Source: Pseudomonadota bacterium (GTDB lineage Bacteria > Myxococcota_A > UBA796 > GCA-2862545). Taken from it: 64,000 nucleotides of DNA. Position numbers and translations under genes: made by a program. Positions within the stretch are counted from its first letter, which is position 1, and the number at the start of each line of letters is the position of its first letter. The notes under the pieces were generated by a model. It had not been told where the DNA came from. It did not search any database and saw only the letters and a list, made by a program, of their open reading frames with translations. The stretch covers positions 62,001 to 126,000 of the forward strand of contig CANNIZ010000001.1 in the NCBI GenBank assembly GCA_947505245.1. Reading direction: 5' to 3'. This document shows positions 63,057 to 64,000 of the stretch, one piece after another.

Positions 63057-64000
63057 GTGGTAGCGCTCGCGCTCGTCGCGTGCGTCCAGACGCCCGCGTC
63101 CATTTTCTTGGGCCCACCAGACGACAAGCTCACGCACGACCTCACGCCGCTGTCTTTGCCGAGCGCCACCGTGATGAGCACGAGCGGTGGCTTCCTCGAG
63201 GACCCGCAAATCACCTGGACCGTGACGCCGACGTCGGTGGCACGCATCGACGGACACGACCTCGTGCCGCTCGCGGACGGCTCGGCCACGGTCGAGGCCC
63301 GGTGCGGCGACGCCCACACCTCCTTTGCGTTCGTGGTGTCCCTGCCCGACGCGATCGGGTTCCTTGAGGTGCCTGCCTACGTCGAGCTTGGCTCGCCGCC
63401 CGCGCGGGTGCAGGCGGTTGTTTCCGCCGATGGAGTTGCACTCGCAGACGCGCCGATCACCTGGACGTCCGAGACGCCCAGCGTCGCTACCGTCGACGCG
63501 GCGGGGCAGATCACGCCGCTCGCCGCGGGAACTGCGCGCATCAGCGCCCACAGCGGCCCGCTCACCGACACGTTCGAGGTCCCCGTTCACCTCTCCCAAG
63601 AACCTGACAACCGCGTGATCTCGCAGATCGGCGACGACTACCGGGTCGGCGTCCCGGAATGGAGGATGACGCTGCGGCCAGACCTTGCCGTGGCGGCTCC
63701 GCCCTCCACCGTCGCGGTAAAGCTGGTCGACGTGACCGAATCGTTCGATGGGGAACGCAAGGTCGTTCAGAAGAACGTCAGCCAGCTCAAATACTGCGTC
63801 GAAATGGCGGCGAAACAGAAGCCCGCGATCGCCGGCCAGATGACGCTTCGCGCCGACGTAGCGGCAGGTCGCGTCACGGTCGTCGAGGTCCTCCAAGACG
63901 GCATCGGCGTCGAAGAGCTCAGCCCATGTCTCGTGAGCAAAGTGAAGCGCTGGGCGTTCCCCCCCGAAGGGTCGGGACCCGTCACGTTTTCGGTGCAGGT
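63057..64000 (+). CDS. Big_2-type lipoprotein with TonB-like C-terminal domain (partial; possible frameshift near start)
   Basis: The frame from GTG 63057 gives MVALALVACVQTPAS, a short lipoprotein signal, and runs to the window edge (at least 314 residues). Two Big_2/Ig-like domains are seen (TVMSTSGGFLEDPQITWTVTPTSVARIDG, ADAPITWTSETPSVATVDAAGQITPLAAGTARISAHSG). Then comes an AgmX/TonB-type C-terminal segment (LKYCVEMAAKQKPAIAGQMTLRADVAAGRVTVVEVLQDGIGVEELSPCLVSKVKRWAFP). A much better start, GTG 63020 with GGAGGTGG upstream, reads MSPWRPARRE in another frame. A one-base change near 63050 would join it to FVVVALALVAC. Either a real frameshift, a sequencing error, or the later GTG start explains this. 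Confidence 0.7.
   Translation, partial: MVALALVACVQTPASIFLGPPDDKLTHDLTPLSLPSATVMSTSGGFLEDPQITWTVTPTSVARIDGHDLVPLADGSATVEARCGDAHTSFAFVVSLPDAIGFLEVPAYVELGSPPARVQAVVSADGVALADAPITWTSETPSVATVDAAGQITPLAAGTARISAHSGPLTDTFEVPVHLSQEPDNRVISQIGDDYRVGVPEWRMTLRPDLAVAAPPSTVAVKLVDVTESFDGERKVVQKNVSQLKYCVEMAAKQKPAIAGQMTLRADVAAGRVTVVEVLQDGIGVEELSPCLVSKVKRWAFPPEGSGPVTFSVQ

Noticed and set aside
1-64000. tRNA, rRNA, prophage, insertion sequence or integrase
   Set aside because: No cloverleaf, conserved rRNA segment, transposase, integrase or phage structural gene was found on reading both strands.

Overview
The window is one continuous stretch of high-GC chromosome (64 kb, no rRNA, tRNA, CRISPR, transposase or integrase seen). 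The gene content points to a myxobacterium-like member of Myxococcota/Deltaproteobacteria. There are many lipoproteins with Asp/Thr-rich linkers after the lipobox. At least six surface proteins end in a MYXO-CTERM-type tail (Cys motif, hydrophobic helix, Arg cluster). Hanks-type kinases, FHA, PEGA and TPR proteins are present, as are beta-propeller and Ig-like surface proteins. Stop/start overlaps (ATGA, GTGA, TTGA) are very common and define the operons. The species is inferred, not proven.

Layout. 1-4.25 kb is a signalling island: a Ser/Thr kinase fused to a receiver (cut by the left edge), an Hpt protein, a receiver, a PAS histidine kinase and an FHA/winged-helix protein. 4.24-8.5 kb holds a TetR regulator facing a lipoprotein across a double palindromic operator, then small surface proteins and an RCC1 propeller. 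8.5-10.4 kb is a three-gene RiPP metallophore/bufferin-like cassette: Cys-rich lipoprotein precursor, MNIO (DUF692) enzyme and DUF2063 partner. 10.5-16.5 kb is a caa3-type cytochrome oxidase operon with two cytochrome c lipoproteins, all four oxidase subunits, an extra subunit III and tiny membrane proteins. It is interrupted by a 40-bp tandem repeat.

16.6-22.8 kb: a large TPR protein, a coiled-coil protein, an amidohydrolase and gpmI. 22.8-36.9 kb: lipoproteins, a class V aminotransferase, aat, a GNAT/ZIP/MFS operon, a BNR-type propeller, a metzincin lipoprotein and a Uma2 protein. 36.9-44.7 kb: a PEGA kinase in an operon with a TPR-PEGA-TonB-receptor fusion, a redoxin, and a second receptor with an N-terminal TonB-C-like domain. 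44.8-47.2 kb: three tandem Ig-like MYXO-CTERM paralogues. 47.3-50.4 kb: small proteins and an OPT transporter. 50.7-57.2 kb: a hydrolase, a five-domain lamin-tail protein and an ABC-2 exporter operon. 57.3-64 kb: a pseudokinase-adenylate cyclase fusion, lipoproteins, a cytosine-deaminase-like enzyme, a 16-residue Cys-repeat lipoprotein, a pair of SAF-domain proteins and a Big_2 lipoprotein cut by the right edge.

The most unusual items are: (i) a ~196-bp inverted-repeat element with the same two-forward/two-reverse layout at 50366 and 56271, the second wedged between two ABC permease genes; (ii) the RiPP cassette; (iii) the pseudokinase-cyclase; (iv) the Cys-Lys repeat lipoprotein at 61373; and (v) the kinase/TonB-receptor operon. 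All statements rest on reading the sequence and on general family knowledge; no searches were run.
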